NCBI GenBank assembly: GCA_950295325.1 | Contig: OX485803.1 | Location: 5,644,001-5,704,000, forward strand | Reading direction: 5' to 3' | Length of the DNA: 60,000 nucleotides | Origin: Polytrichum commune | Taxonomy: Eukaryota > Streptophyta > Polytrichopsida > Polytrichales > Polytrichaceae | Shown: piece after piece, positions 12,016 to 23,049 of the stretch | Layout: the number at the start of each line of letters is the position of its first letter | Position numbering within the stretch: position 1 is the first letter of the stretch | Position numbers and translations under genes: made by a program | The notes under the pieces: model-generated | What the model was told of the DNA's origin: nothing | The model's database searches: none | The model's input: the letters and a program-made list of their open reading frames with translations, nothing else

Positions 12016-15000
12016 TGATTGAGCCAAAATAGTTGAAAGGATCATACGGTGAATGATACTATGGATAGAGATGGATCAGATAGGAGTGCCTCTACGTATA
12101 AGAGAGAGCTTGGGGGAGGAGAGAGGATCATCTTATTGTTTTCTCTCCTACAGTTGGGTGGTTCGAGCTCATAGCAATCAATATATTGTGTGTAAGTTGT
12201 AATGTGTATATAATATACAAAGGTTGAAAGTTCTCAATACTAGTGTCTCGTGTGCATTCATGATTATATTGTTCTTGTGTAAAAGAGGAACGTGATAATG
12301 ATTGCCCAAAATAAAGATGCGGGTCTTTATTTTATTCATAATCTTTGACCCTCAAGTGAGGGGTTTCACATTAATTATGTGATTATGACGTTACACATGG
12401 CCATTTTTGTCATTCCTCTCAAATACTACAACAACTCCACTTCGGTTCTTACCAATGCTAAAAAGACATTGTGTACTAGTCCAAGTGAATACCCATTGAT
12501 TAGCACTTTGGCAGTGATGACCTATGCTAAAACAAACCTCCCAATGTCTAGTATATCTACAATTATAATTACAGATGGCATTACATATTTGTCCAAGTGA
12601 AACACAACAAACACAACAAAACAAAACCAACATGCATGGGATATCACAACATCCTTCATTAAATTTGTAAATGGCAAAAAACACCGTGTCACAAGTTACA
12701 ACACAATTGATAATTCACAAAACCAAATATAGGAATATAGTAGTTTACTTCCAACTTATTGTTGATTTACCTCTCTTGTAAATTTCTCCAACATCTCATC
12801 ATGTACATCTTTGCTCCATCAAAATCTTCACAACCACATCTTTAAAACCTCCATAATACTTAGATACACAATGTAAGTTAAAGATAGAAAACCCAACACA
12901 TGGAAAAAACCAAGTGCAAAGACATAGCCTACATTCATTTTTTATATGAATTGAATGAAGATTTATTCACTTCACGCAAACACAAAGTATATGTTCAAAG
13001 ACAGTAGAAACTACTATCAATGCCTAAAATTTGATTTAATTAAAAGTTCAATAAACAAAGGTATGCAAACAACTCGGGTAACGAGGAATAAACAAGTTAC
13101 CAAGCCTTGCCAATCTTTATGATGCACAATGCCAAAAGAACACGCCAAATTGGTATGCACATAAGAGATGAGTCTCCACACACTTAGTTAGTAAGAGCAA
13201 ATGATTCAATAACGTTGTAGCAATGTGGAGGATAATGAGTGTATCTCAATGACCTTCCAACAAGATTCATGATTAGCAAAGTTCACCAAGTGTACATTAA
13301 TCTTCTTTCAAATATGTGAGGAATCTTAATGTCTTGCAACAAAATGGCTAGACATGTGCTAAAACATATTTGTAAAGCAAATATTGCTCTTGCCCAAGTT
13401 ATGCCTAAGTAATGAATTGCCCTATGGACAAAAGTTCTCAAACATCTTTGTCTCTCTCGCTTTCATATGGGCCCCAGAGTAACTAAGAATAGGACACCAA
13501 CAAAATTGTCCCTCAAGTACATCTCTAGTTCCAAGACTCTTGCTTACCCTTTTCGTGTGGTTATCTTATTAACATATTCTAGATGGATATTCAAAACTTC
13601 ATCAGGTTCGTTAATGATAGATAGTGAATTCTAGTGTAGAATCCTTTGTCAACAGATATAGGATCATAATCAATCATGCATTGAATTGTTGAGATTACAA
13701 CTATGATACTATTGCATACTTGACCCAATCTTCTCTTTCAAATTGATGTCTTTCCATTTGATCTCCCACTCTTCACTAAATGCTTCAATTATTGTTTTTT
13801 TCCAATGCCATGTCACCACTACCATTATGATCGTCAACTTCATCCACACATTGAGAAAACTATCCAAATAAATGGGAGATAAACCAATATTCTTACACCT
13901 AAAATAGGAACATGAATGGCCACCTTTTGATGGCTCAACTCTATTTCCTTCCCAAATAAGCTCCCAACCATCAATTGCAATCAACTTCTCCACGAGTAGT
14001 TCTTGAATCATAGTGCTTGACATTTGTACCTCATTATGCATCAAATGCTTCAAAATCTTATGATTTAGGTGAAGATTTATTTGGAATGTCCAATCAAAAG
14101 CTTCTTGAAATACATTTTCCTTTCATAGCTTCTTACTTAGTGAATATTCAGTAGATGCACGTATTTTATTTTCAACCACTGGCTAAAGATTATCACCACG
14201 GTAGGGGAATGGCAAAGATTCCACCTAAGGATTGTCCAATGTAGACATTCACACTTCCTTGTTGCTTCTAGGTGTTGTTGCTCCATAGTTCCCTAGCATT
14301 CCCTTTGTGGTAGGGGGAGTTTAGGTAGGTGAAAGCTACTATTTAGTTCTTGCAACAACCTTCTTCAGAACAATTGTGCATCAAACACAAATTGCAACAC
14401 GAGGAGAACAAGTTGATTTATTACTATATATAGACATATATGGTTACTAAACAAGCAAATTGTTCATGTATCCAAGTAAACAAAAATTTACTATAATGCA
14501 AATACATTGTCATCTAGACTACCTAGAATGTAACAACATGAAACCTTCATACTTACAACATGTAGGTAGAAAGAAATTAGTCTTTGAGAATCATGCATAT
14601 ATGAAGCAAATGGCTTCAAAGCAATTGCTATCAAGGAATATAATGGAGGTTCCAAGTATTAGGCCATTGTTGTAGTTGCACATATTAGAAGCTTAACATA
14701 CAAATGGGTTCAACCAAATTTCTGTAACGTGTGACCCTTTTTTCATAGTCTTTGATAGTCCTTTGAATATTTATCATGCTTTTATTTTGAACAATTGTGC
14801 ACATTGAGATCACATTTGATTGATGATTTGTAAATTTAACTGGTAAAGTTGCCTCCAACATGAGTCCTTGAAATGTAAGCACTCTTTTTATTTAGTCCGT
14901 AGTGGTGCACCTTATCACAATTGGGTCCAAATGGTGAGGTACGAGGAGAAGATGTATGAGCCCTGGATATAGAGCAAATTTATCCAAGTATCTAGTAGAT

Positions 15001-15106
15001 TCAAAACATCATCCAACTGCTATCAAGTGTTCCATCATAATAATATCAACGACATTGCTTCGCTGGAGTTTATCAAGATGAATTTGCCAATGTTCTACTT
15101 TGCTAT
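12016..15106. other. Intergenic DNA without a supported gene
   Basis: Contains some unassigned open frames, the longest a 114-codon minus-strand frame at 14053-13709 with several tryptophans but no domain I can name. The stretch 12060-12380 has a purine-rich run (gagagagcttgggggaggag) and could be the end of a transposon-derived region that includes the hairpin array, but no terminal repeats were found. Confidence 0.4.
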
Positions 15107-15176
15107 GGGCCACTTCACACACGAGATCGAGAGCCCGTGATCATTACACTTCAAGCATTCTCATTGGTGAAAAAGG

Positions 15177-17549
15177 TTGTTGGGGTCACCTTCAACCCTC
15201 AGCCTTAGATGGTGTAACTCGCTGTTGAACCGGTTTACATGGGTGTCACTCCCACCAAAATTAGACTGCTTTAGATTTCCATTTTTGTCGAAGGTGGTTT
15301 CATGTATACTAACCAAGGGGAGGTCACTCCATTGTCAAGTTGAACACCACGTGCGAACAAAGTTTGCCACCCCTATATTACATGCCATGGATAATTTAAA
15401 ATCTTATGATATTTTTTCTCCATATACATAACCATTGATTGTATCTTTTTTATAATTTTTTGAAATTTTTAGTCATCTTCATTTTTGTAGTAAATTTTTT
15501 AGTTCAATTCTACGTCATTCTAGTTAGAAATGGTATGTTTTATTAAAATAAATAAATCATCAAATTTAGTTATTATTTCTTACTGTGTAATAGGTACCGT
15601 GTATATTTACTCATGAAATTTTTTTGATAAAAGTTTTACCCATTTTGGTGATGCTTTATGTAAATAGTAGGATTTTTTACATGTAAAGTGTTCGCACGTG
15701 GTTGTTCAACTTTACAATGGAGTGACCTCCCCGTGATACTAACATTGATACTTGGTTTGGTATGATGTTCCTTGTAGGAGTTTTCAAGAGTCCCTAAGGG
15801 ATAGATGTCCTAGGTTTATAAGTTTATGTTCCCCTAAATCCTAATGTCAAGGTTAAGTGTTTTGGAGTGGAACACATTCCTATATTCAATACCATTTATA
15901 TTTACTTCTATATCTTTCATGGTTTGAATGTTTGAATGACTTGTAAATATTCTTATTCCATTCAAAATCCAAGATTGTATAGTTAAGAGTATCAAGTCCT
16001 CTGAAATTCAAGCCTACCCCTTCGCTCTTGCAAATCTACCAAAAGAGTACTTGATTATGGGAATTTATATATTTCATCCATTCATCAAGCATATCTCACT
16101 TTCATGAAATCTTACATCAAGGTATCTAATTAATACTCTTTGTCATTCAGGTGTATGTTTTAATATCACATATGGTTAATGTTCCTAGATTCTCTACATA
16201 ACATTCTTAATTATCTTACAATCCTCTTAAAATTGATGAAGTGAGGTCTTAATTGAGTAAGATGAGATGGTGTCGATGTAGGCCCCTTGGCGTTCCCTCC
16301 TTCACCTTTAATGAGTTCATGTCCATCGGCGATGCTCCTTAGGCCGGGTCTCAAATCCACAGGTGCTTGAGTATCTCTTGTAGGTAGATACCTTTCTTCT
16401 CTATTCCTAAGTTTTAGGAATTTGAAGTTGTATTGTTCTTTTGTGTTTCTTTTGGTATTTGTGGAAATTTCATCCGCCAATCTTCTGTTTTGATTTTCTT
16501 ATATGTCCTCTACTTGTTCGACCCTTCCGGTTGTCTGGGTGTTCTTGAAGTTTCTTTGAGAGAATCCATATAACTTTTCCCTTGGATTGGGTTCCGGTAA
16601 CCTTTGTATGTTTTCTCTACTTTTGTCCGATTTCCAAAATCTTATGGATTCAAAAAGTCTCTTCTAACTCCCTTTGGAAACTACTTTTGCTAGCCCTTTC
16701 CAAGGCCTTGAATTATTTTGTCCTTCCATAGCTTAGAACCCTAATTCGCTCAAGGTTTACAAGTCCTTTGGCCTCCAAAGGTTTCCCATCTGGCATCCAA
16801 AAGTTCTCAAGAGTTAATTCTAAAGACAGTCGTCTCGACACTCACGTTGGTTTGTTCGTGTTTGAAATGAGATGTCTTAGGTGCCCTAAATCCCCTCCTT
16901 ATATAGGGTATAGGGTCTATCGATTTCTTGATTTGGCGGTTATGCCTCTTTCCCTTATTACCAAATGTTCCAATTCCTTAATTTAGGCTCAGAATGTTTC
17001 GACATTCTAAAATTAGACCGACTGATCTATTTCTGATAATGGACATGTGTTTAATTTAATATGTAGCCTTGAGAGACATGTGGTTGGTTTTAACCACATG
17101 CCTAGATGTGCCAGGGTTGTTGGATGTGTCTTACAATATCTCATTCAATTTCCATCCAAAGTGGTTACGGAAGTTAAGTCCGTTCAACCGGGTGGTCATC
17201 CCCGGTTATTATATGGCTCCCATCTTTCTGAGTTCATCCTTTTGAGTTCATCTATCTAAGTTCATCTAGGTCTATTTACTACTTAGTCCTAAGTTGCTCA
17301 CTATGGTGCTAATATTGGTTTTGGGTTCCCACGTTCCCCGTCCGTTCCCGTGGTCCGCCGGCACCTGGTCACCTTCCCCTTTGCTCGTGGGCTCCCAGTC
17401 CCTTCGAGCTCGGCTTCATCTTCTTAGCTTCGGTATGTACTCCCGGGCCCCCAGTTTCCCGACTCGGCGGGCCCTCAGTATCCCTTCACTCCTGGCCCGT
17501 CCCGGTGGTGGTCTCGGTGCTGCTCCCAGTGCTAACTCAGAGGCTCTTC
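15177..17549. mobile_element. LTR-like insertion (probable solo LTR) inside MITE copy A
   Basis: A 2373-bp insertion bounded by the 5-bp direct repeat aaagg (15172-15176 and 17550-17554), which is single-copy in the intact MITE. The left end reads TTGTTGGGG and the right end GGCTCTTC, with TG and CA just inside or at the borders, as in LTRs. Five-base target duplication plus TG/CA fits an LTR retrotransposon. No gag/pol frame and no second LTR is present, so a solo LTR left by recombination is most likely. About 430 bp of it is a later hAT-type MITE, leaving an LTR of about 1.94 kb. A C-rich segment (17330-17550) and a TATA-like ttattatatgg near 17205 are present. Confidence 0.55.
15314..15735 (+). 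mobile_element. hAT-type MITE, copy 1
   Basis: 422-bp element with terminal inverted repeats of about 42 bp: left CAAGGGGAGGTCACTCCATT, right inverted CACGGGGAGGTCACTCCATT. It is flanked by a perfect 8-bp target duplication atactaac (15306-15313 and 15736-15743). The 8-bp duplication and CA-start termini fit the hAT superfamily. No coding capacity; the interior is AT-rich. Nested in the LTR-like insertion. Confidence 0.88.
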
Positions 17550-18148
17550 AAAGGCGGAGGAGCCGGTCCAAGTTCGCTTCACACTCCGCTTGAGGGACCG
17601 AGGGAGTATGTGAATGCAAGATGGATGTAAAGTCTACATGGATACCTACATGACATCGCATGGATCATGTTTCATGGTCACTTGGACTAATTTCAAAAAC
17701 CACCTCTTGGAGGTAGACCTAACACAAAACCTGGAGACCATGGCACTCTGAATGCTCACAACCGTTGATTTATTCTATTTTATCATGTGTGAGGACCCGT
17801 ATGAATAGAAATTCCTTAAGAAAAAACATAAGGTTGAGGTCCCGGTCACAAATGGCTTCACACTACACTTGAGGATCCGTGATCACAATACATGATTTCG
17901 AAGGTGTCTTGGGACGGCCTTTGGATGCTTTCTTTGGGCTCTCACGATTTCACGGTCACGACTCTTGGCTCATGTGTGAAGTGACCCTGAAAAAATGAAC
18001 TTAGTATAGTTCCGAATAGAATATGACTTATTCCCGACCACACCCAATATACATACTCAGTTGGATAATGTGATGTTGCCCAAAAGCACACACAAATGTA
18101 TCGGAAAAGGGAGACCATGCCTTGAGGACCCAATTTTTGGCTACTGAC

Positions 18149-18291
18149 CTTCTCCCATGGTGGGAACCTCACATGCATTACCGAACCACATCGGTTTTGA
18201 AATGAATGTCTCCAAAGAAGACCTTCTGAGCAGCGTTTTGCCCCAATCCTGACCCTCCTCAGTGACTTTGAGTGTGGAGCACTTTGTGGAA
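18149..18291 (-). pseudogene. Orphan exon-like fragment of unknown family
   Basis: A 143-bp minus-strand segment framed by a strong acceptor (cttcacatcttcag) and a consensus donor (GAAG/gtcagt). One frame is open throughout and reads CSTLKVTEEGQDWGKTLLRR, then SSLETFISKPMWFGNACEVP. It looks protein-like, but I do not recognise the family and found no partner exons nearby. A second frame is also open. Could be an isolated duplicated exon. Confidence 0.25.
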
Positions 18292-18872
18292 CTGAAGATG
18301 TGAAGCCACAAAGAAGCAGACAATGAACTTTAAATCCCATGAGAAGTTACAGACAATATGACAAAATACAGTATCTAAACATAGCAATGTACAGGCCTCG
18401 TGATATCTATCAGGCCCCAGCCAGACTAAAGCTGTTAAAATTAAGTAAGTAATCCACCCAATACAGCCAGATTGTAAAATAAAATCCGGAAAGATATTAT
18501 AGTAAGTTTAACAAGTATTTGATACTCTACCAGGATATTGATAAAAGAAACCAAGTATATCACATGGGGATTCTTAAATTGACCATGCAGTTTGTTAAAA
18601 CGACTACAAAGATGTGTGTCGCATGGTCACATCATTGATCAGATTTTGATTTTTCATTGCACACGTGAAGAGGAGCAAGGTATCAACATTGTGTTAGAAT
18701 TCATAAATCTGGCCAACTAAATGACTTCAACTTGGTCAACACTTCTGTATGTGTCTCTATTGTCAAATTAACAATCCCCTATTATATTTGTGTTTTATAA
18801 TATGTATTGTATATGCAAAGACATCCCTGAATGAATGACCTCATTTATAATTCAAACATCCCTTTGTCAATT

Positions 18873-18883
18873 GGGGGGGGGGG
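18873..18883. repeat. Poly-G tract (11)
   Basis: Uninterrupted run of eleven G on the plus strand; prone to assembly or sequencing length error. Confidence 0.9.
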
Positions 18884-19058
18884 TTATTATGTAAATTCTT
18901 CCTTCATCTAGCAAATGACTATGCTACCTTAAATTAGGTGAATGGTTTCCAGTGTCATCCCTTTGTTTAGTTAGTCATACTTTGAAAAATTCAATTGCAT
19001 GAAATTAGTTTGGAGAACCTCTACTTTAGATGCAATTGATCTTAAGTAAGGGCCACTG

Positions 19059-19438
19059 TAGGCACCACGGGCCTTGGCTTGGTGGTTAGGGCTCATGGCC
19101 CCCAATGAGGAGGTTGTGGGTTCTATTCCCCATGCCGGCGTGGTGCTCACCACCTTAGTCCACCCAACTATGGTGGGGGGTCCTTGGACCTTGTTGTATG
19201 GGTACCTCAAAGCCCTTTGGGGGGATACCATGTCCGGCATCTTCAAGGCACTAGTGGCTAGCTAGGAACTAGTATAGTGTGTCACTATAGTGCCCATCCT
19301 CGAAAGGGGAGAGTAGTATTGCCCCAATGTCCCCTTGTCCGGTGGGCATCGGGTCATTGACATTACGAACAAACACTTTATTCACGCCGGCCCCTTGCTA
19401 AAAAGGGACCGGAGTTTCTATCTATCTTTCTATCTATC
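19059..19438 (+). mobile_element. tRNA-derived SINE with 12-bp target-site duplication
   Basis: The 5' region carries an A-box-like TTGGCTTGGTGGTTAGGG and a B-box-like GGTTGTGGGTTCTATTCC, spaced as in a tRNA-type pol III promoter. The element ends in a TCTA/TTTC-rich simple tail (19415-19438). It is flanked by the perfect direct repeat taagggccactg (19047-19058 and 19439-19450), the hallmark of target-primed retroposition. The insertion is inside the end of MITE copy B. The body is GC-richer than its surroundings and has no protein-coding capacity. Family name unknown. Confidence 0.85.
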
Positions 19439-19490
19439 TAAGGGCCACTGCACACATGAGCCAAGAGCCGTGACCATGAAATTGTGAGAG

Positions 19491-19504
19491 CCCCCCCCCC
19501 CCCC
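19491..19504. repeat. Poly-C tract (14)
   Basis: Run of fourteen C within MITE copy B, where copies A and C have ordinary sequence. Confidence 0.9.
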
Positions 19505-20031
19505 AAAAGTGTCCTAAAGCTGTCCCAAGACCTCTCCAAAATCATGTAGTGTGAAGTCATATGTGACCGGACCCTCAACCAAATGCTATTTCAATGAATT
19601 TTTATTCATGCGGGTCCTCACACATGATAAAGTAGAATAACTCAACAGTTGTGAACGTTTGGGGTGCCACGGTCTTCTGGTTTTGTGTTAGGCCTACCTC
19701 CAAGAGGTGGTTTTTGAAAATAATGCAAGTGACCATTTCATCACAACCATCGTGCATTCACATACTCCGTTGGTCCCTCAAGCGTCGTGTGAAGTGAACT
19801 CGGACCGGCTCCGCCGTTTTCACCGACGAGAGTGCTTCAAGTGTAATGGTCACAGGCTCTCAGAGTCTCATGTGTGAAGTGGCCCTGAAACTCAACTGTG
19901 CACAGTAATCTGCAGATATACTGAAGCGCATTCACAGTAATCGGTTGGGTTTCGAAGTCCATACTTATCTGATACTTCCTTCTGTAGTTAGGGTTTCGCC
20001 GGGCTTTGTGCGATATAGATAGAGCGGCAAC

Positions 20032-20298
20032 ATGGTTAGTCAGCCAGCAGCGTGGCTGAGTTCTTCCGCAACACTTGTAGCGGTGCCGCGGTGTTGTAAA
20101 TTAAACATGTTGTTTGTAGTCCTGCTTGCTCTAGCTGGTTTATTTTGTGGGTGGATTGGTGTCCAACGTGTACGCTCGGTGGTGTCTAGGACTTCCAAAT
20201 CGCCTCGTGTGAATCGCGATGAAATCCTGTGTCCCGGGAAGAAGATGATCGATGACTTCTTTGAGGTTCTTTCACTGAGGTTGCTGGTTCCACGCTGA
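20032..20298 (+). CDS. Possible N-terminal exon of an unknown membrane or secreted protein
   Basis: An ATG at 20032 follows a 5'UTR-like stretch with AGGGTTTCGCCGGG (AGGGTTT at 19990), common upstream of plant genes. The 88-codon frame has a hydrophobic segment (LNMLFVVLLALAGLFCGW, about residues 24-41) followed by basic residues, like a signal anchor. It stops at 20296-20298 unless a donor is used earlier (for example before gttctttcac near 20265). No homologous family is recognised and no downstream exon was found before the pogo-like element at 20442. Could be a gene relic. Confidence 0.25.
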   Translation: MVSQPAAWLSSSATLVAVPRCCKLNMLFVVLLALAGLFCGWIGVQRVRSVVSRTSKSPRVNRDEILCPGKKMIDDFFEVLSLRLLVPR

Positions 20299-20441
20299 CC
20301 CAGTGCATGCTACCAAGATCCGTGCAGCTGCGTGGAGGCTGTTAACGCTACTAATCGATCACTTGCTTGTGTGTCGAGCTGAACGGCAAGTTGCCATGGC
20401 TTGACCGTTTGTCAAGCTTTTCTGTGTAGATGTACATTATA

Positions 20442-21026
20442 CAGTGATCTCCTGCTTAAGTATGCACTTTGAACCGGAGCCGTTGGTGTGCACTTAGTTG
20501 GTTGGTAGGTGCGTCGCAATGGGAAACGGGTGAGACATGAGGCAACTTGCTTGACCGAAGGCCGATGATGTGAAATCGTTGCAAAGTTGAGCGAGTCGAA
20601 TGCGCCGAGCGAGCAGGTGTTGGGGCGGGAGTATGAAGTCGGTGAAGGTGCTATCCAAAGAGTCTGGACAATCAGGAGGTCGTACTGCGACGAAGTCCAA
20701 CCAATCGAGACATTTGTTGAATCTGAAAGTGCTACCGACTTCAAAGGCTTTGAAGCTCCACACAATGATGTCTTCGAAATCGACAACCGATTGCTTTGCT
20801 CCGATGTTCAAATGGAAGTTGGACATATGTATGATGAGCTGCGACGATCGTTTGAGACGTTTCATCGAAACATTAACAAATTGTCATTCAATGTCAAGCA
20901 TAAAAAAGTCGCACATTCGCGGCAAATGACTCCGCATGACATGTTCAAACAATAAAATGTGAACCCAATTTTTGTCAAAAAAATTGCGCACTTAACCAGG
21001 ACGCGTACTTAAGCGGGAGAACACTA
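20442..21026. mobile_element. Pogo/Tigger-like element with a helix-turn-helix remnant
   Basis: 585 bp. Left terminus CAGTGATCTCCTGCTTAAGT and inverted right terminus TAGTGTTCTCCCGCTTAAGT match along about 24 bases, both followed by a tAYGC motif. It is flanked by TA on each side, as expected for Tc1/mariner-pogo elements. A plus-strand open frame (20587-20955) includes NAPSEQVLGREYEVGEGAIQ, resembling a CENP-B/pogo N-terminal helix-turn-helix, then a possible second DNA-binding segment. The DDE catalytic domain is absent, so this is a non-autonomous deletion derivative. Confidence 0.65.
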
Positions 21027-21689
21027 TATGTTTGAATTTTGAAGGTAGTAGAGATACTTGGTTCTACTTTCTGATACAATGTTTTCCTGGGTTTCTCTCA
21101 GTTTCTTTGCTTTTGATTACTAGAGTCTAATAGCAAGTTGGGTGGAAAATAAATCAAAATAATTAACCATAGTTTTATGGGGAAATTGTTGAGTTAGGTG
21201 GCCTAAATGAAAGGGGAAAAATCATTAAAATGCCTAAATCTTAGGACATAAGCATAAAATGACCCAAAAAACATTGTTCATAACCCTAACTATTGCATTA
21301 AGATGGCTTAACATAAACCCTCGAGGCTAACATTGCATACTTAGCCACCGTGAATGAATGAACATATAAGTTACAATACATGGATTTGTATGTAGGATAT
21401 GATGTCGGACATGCTTGTGTGCACTTGTAACGAAACCAATGTTGTTTGCCTAAACGAATAAATATACATACTTGCCTAAGTCTTCATACATGTTTTTCAA
21501 CACGGATTGCCTAAGCCCTTTTTTTGAAATCAATTGATTATTGGATAAAATTTGCCCAACTTGCTACCAACCTACAATATATTGTCGTTGAGCTCTTCAA
21601 AATGTTTTCTAAAACTGTTGTCACCATGATATCAATCTCTTATTTCTTTAGTTTAAACTTTGCATTGTTGAATTGAAGGTATCTTATGT

Positions 21690-22099
21690 CACGGGTAGAT
21701 CACTCCATTGTCAAGTTGAACACCACGTGCGGCCAAAAAAAATCTTCTTTTGGTAAGTTGCACCACCAAAATGGGTCAAAATTTTATCAAATTTTTTTCA
21801 TGAGTAGATATACAAAATACCTATGACATACTTAAAAGCGGCAACTAAATTTGATAATTTGTTTTTTTCATAAAACATACCATTTCTAACTAGAATGACA
21901 CATAATTGAACTAAAACAATTACTAAAAAAAATAAAGATGACTAAAAATTTCAAAAAAGTATACAAAAGATACTATCAATGGTTATGTATATGTAGAAAA
22001 AATATCATAAATTTTAAAATTATATATGGCATGTAATATAGGGGTAGCAAACTTTGTCCGCACGTGGTGTCAACTTGACAATGAAGTGACCTCCCCGTG
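21690..22099 (-). mobile_element. hAT-type MITE, copy 2 (opposite orientation)
   Basis: 410-bp relative of the element at 15314-15735, inserted in the reverse orientation. Termini CACGGGTAGATCACTCCATT and inverted CACGGGGAGGTCACTTCATT. Perfect 8-bp target duplication tcttatgt (21682-21689 and 22100-22107). The interior aligns base for base with copy 1 when reversed, at roughly 85-90% by eye over the conserved part. Confidence 0.88.
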
Positions 22100-22555
22100 T
22101 CTTATGTGCAGCGAATTAAAAAGTTGGAAAGGTCACTTCATTTTTAAACCAACCCTCCCCCTATAAGAAGCAAGTATGAATTGGTTGCTCACTTGGTTGC
22201 ACACCCAAAGCCAACTTAGTGATTTGAATAACAATACGTAGTAGGCAATATTAGCACTTTGTATATTTGGTGATTCCAATTTTTATTTCTATTATTCTAG
22301 TGATTAGCTAATTACATTGTAGAAGATATCATATTATATTGGTGATATATTTTTGTTGAAACCACCACAATTATTATGAATTATTTAAATTATTTATTTT
22401 GTTGATATCTTCTTGACACTCAATCTAAACCTAGAGGTCATCAAGATCCTAAGAATTAGATTAAGCAAAGCCTGCAAATGCCCTACGAGTCTGCTAAGGA
22501 ATGCCACATGTGATATGGTATGTAGGCCTCATACGTGGCCTAAGAAGTGAAGTAA

Positions 22556-23048
22556 GGGCCACTTCACACACGAGACTGAGAGCCCGTGACCATTACACTT
22601 CAAGCACTCTCATTGATGGAAAAGGCGGAGCCGGTCCAAGTTCGCTACACACTACGCTTGAGGGACCAACTAAGTATGTGAATGCAAGATAGATGTCAAG
22701 TTTACATGGATTCCTATATGGCATCAAATGGATCATATTTGATGGTCGCTTGGACTATTTTCAAAAACCACCTCTTGGAGGTAGGCTTAACATAGGCCGG
22801 GAGACCATGGAACACTCCGAATGTTCACAATTGGTGATTTATTCTATTTTATCATGTGTGAGGACCCGCATGAATAGAAATTCATTGAAATAATGTTTGG
22901 TCGAGGGCGTGGTCACATATGACTTCACAATACACTTGAGGGTCCGTGACCACAATACGTGATTTCGGAGGTGTATTGGGACGGCCTTTGGATACTTTCT
23001 TTTGGGCTCTAACAATCCCATGGTCTCGGCTCTTGGCTCGTGTGACCC
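22556..23048 (+). mobile_element. Harbinger/Tourist-like MITE, copy C (uninterrupted)
   Basis: 493-bp copy used as reference for copies A and B. Starts GGGCCACTTCACACACGAG at 22556. The right terminus is shortened (CTCGTGTGACCC instead of CTCATGTGTGAAGTGACCC). Contains the shared blocks aaggcggagccggtccaagt, ccacctcttggaggtag and cttgagggtccgtgacc. No protein encoded. Confidence 0.75.
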
Positions 23049-23049
23049 A

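Larger units (their letters stand above)
15107..17987. mobile_element. Harbinger/Tourist-like MITE, copy A, split by an insertion
   Basis: The left end GGGCCACTTCACACACGAG begins at 15107 and the matching inverted right end finishes at 17987. The MITE is interrupted after 15176 and resumes at 17550. The two halves together align along their whole length with intact copy C (22556-23048) and with copy B in inverted orientation. The uninterrupted element was about 500 bp, with no ORF. The GGGCC terminus is typical of PIF/Harbinger MITEs; a clear 3-bp target duplication is not visible here. Confidence 0.75.
19050..19885. mobile_element. Harbinger/Tourist-like MITE, copy B (inverted), interrupted by a SINE
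   Basis: Begins GGGCCACTG at 19050 and ends with the inverted terminus ...GTGTGAAGTGGCCC at 19885. The interior is the reverse complement of copies A and C (for example the cctacctccaagaggtggtt block). A 380-bp SINE lies nine bases from its left end. Flanking triplets TAA (left) and TGA (right) are compatible with a decayed 3-bp Harbinger target duplication. Confidence 0.75.

Noticed and set aside
17294-17593. 99-codon plus frame in C-rich sequence
   Set aside because: Lies across the border of the LTR-like insertion and MITE copy A, so it cannot be one ancient gene; low-complexity composition.
19070-19140. A tRNA gene at the SINE head
   Set aside because: A and B boxes are present but cloverleaf stems are not intact; target duplications show a retroposon.
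22693-22893. Open frames inside the Harbinger-like MITE copies
   Set aside because: Not conserved in frame between copies A, B and C.
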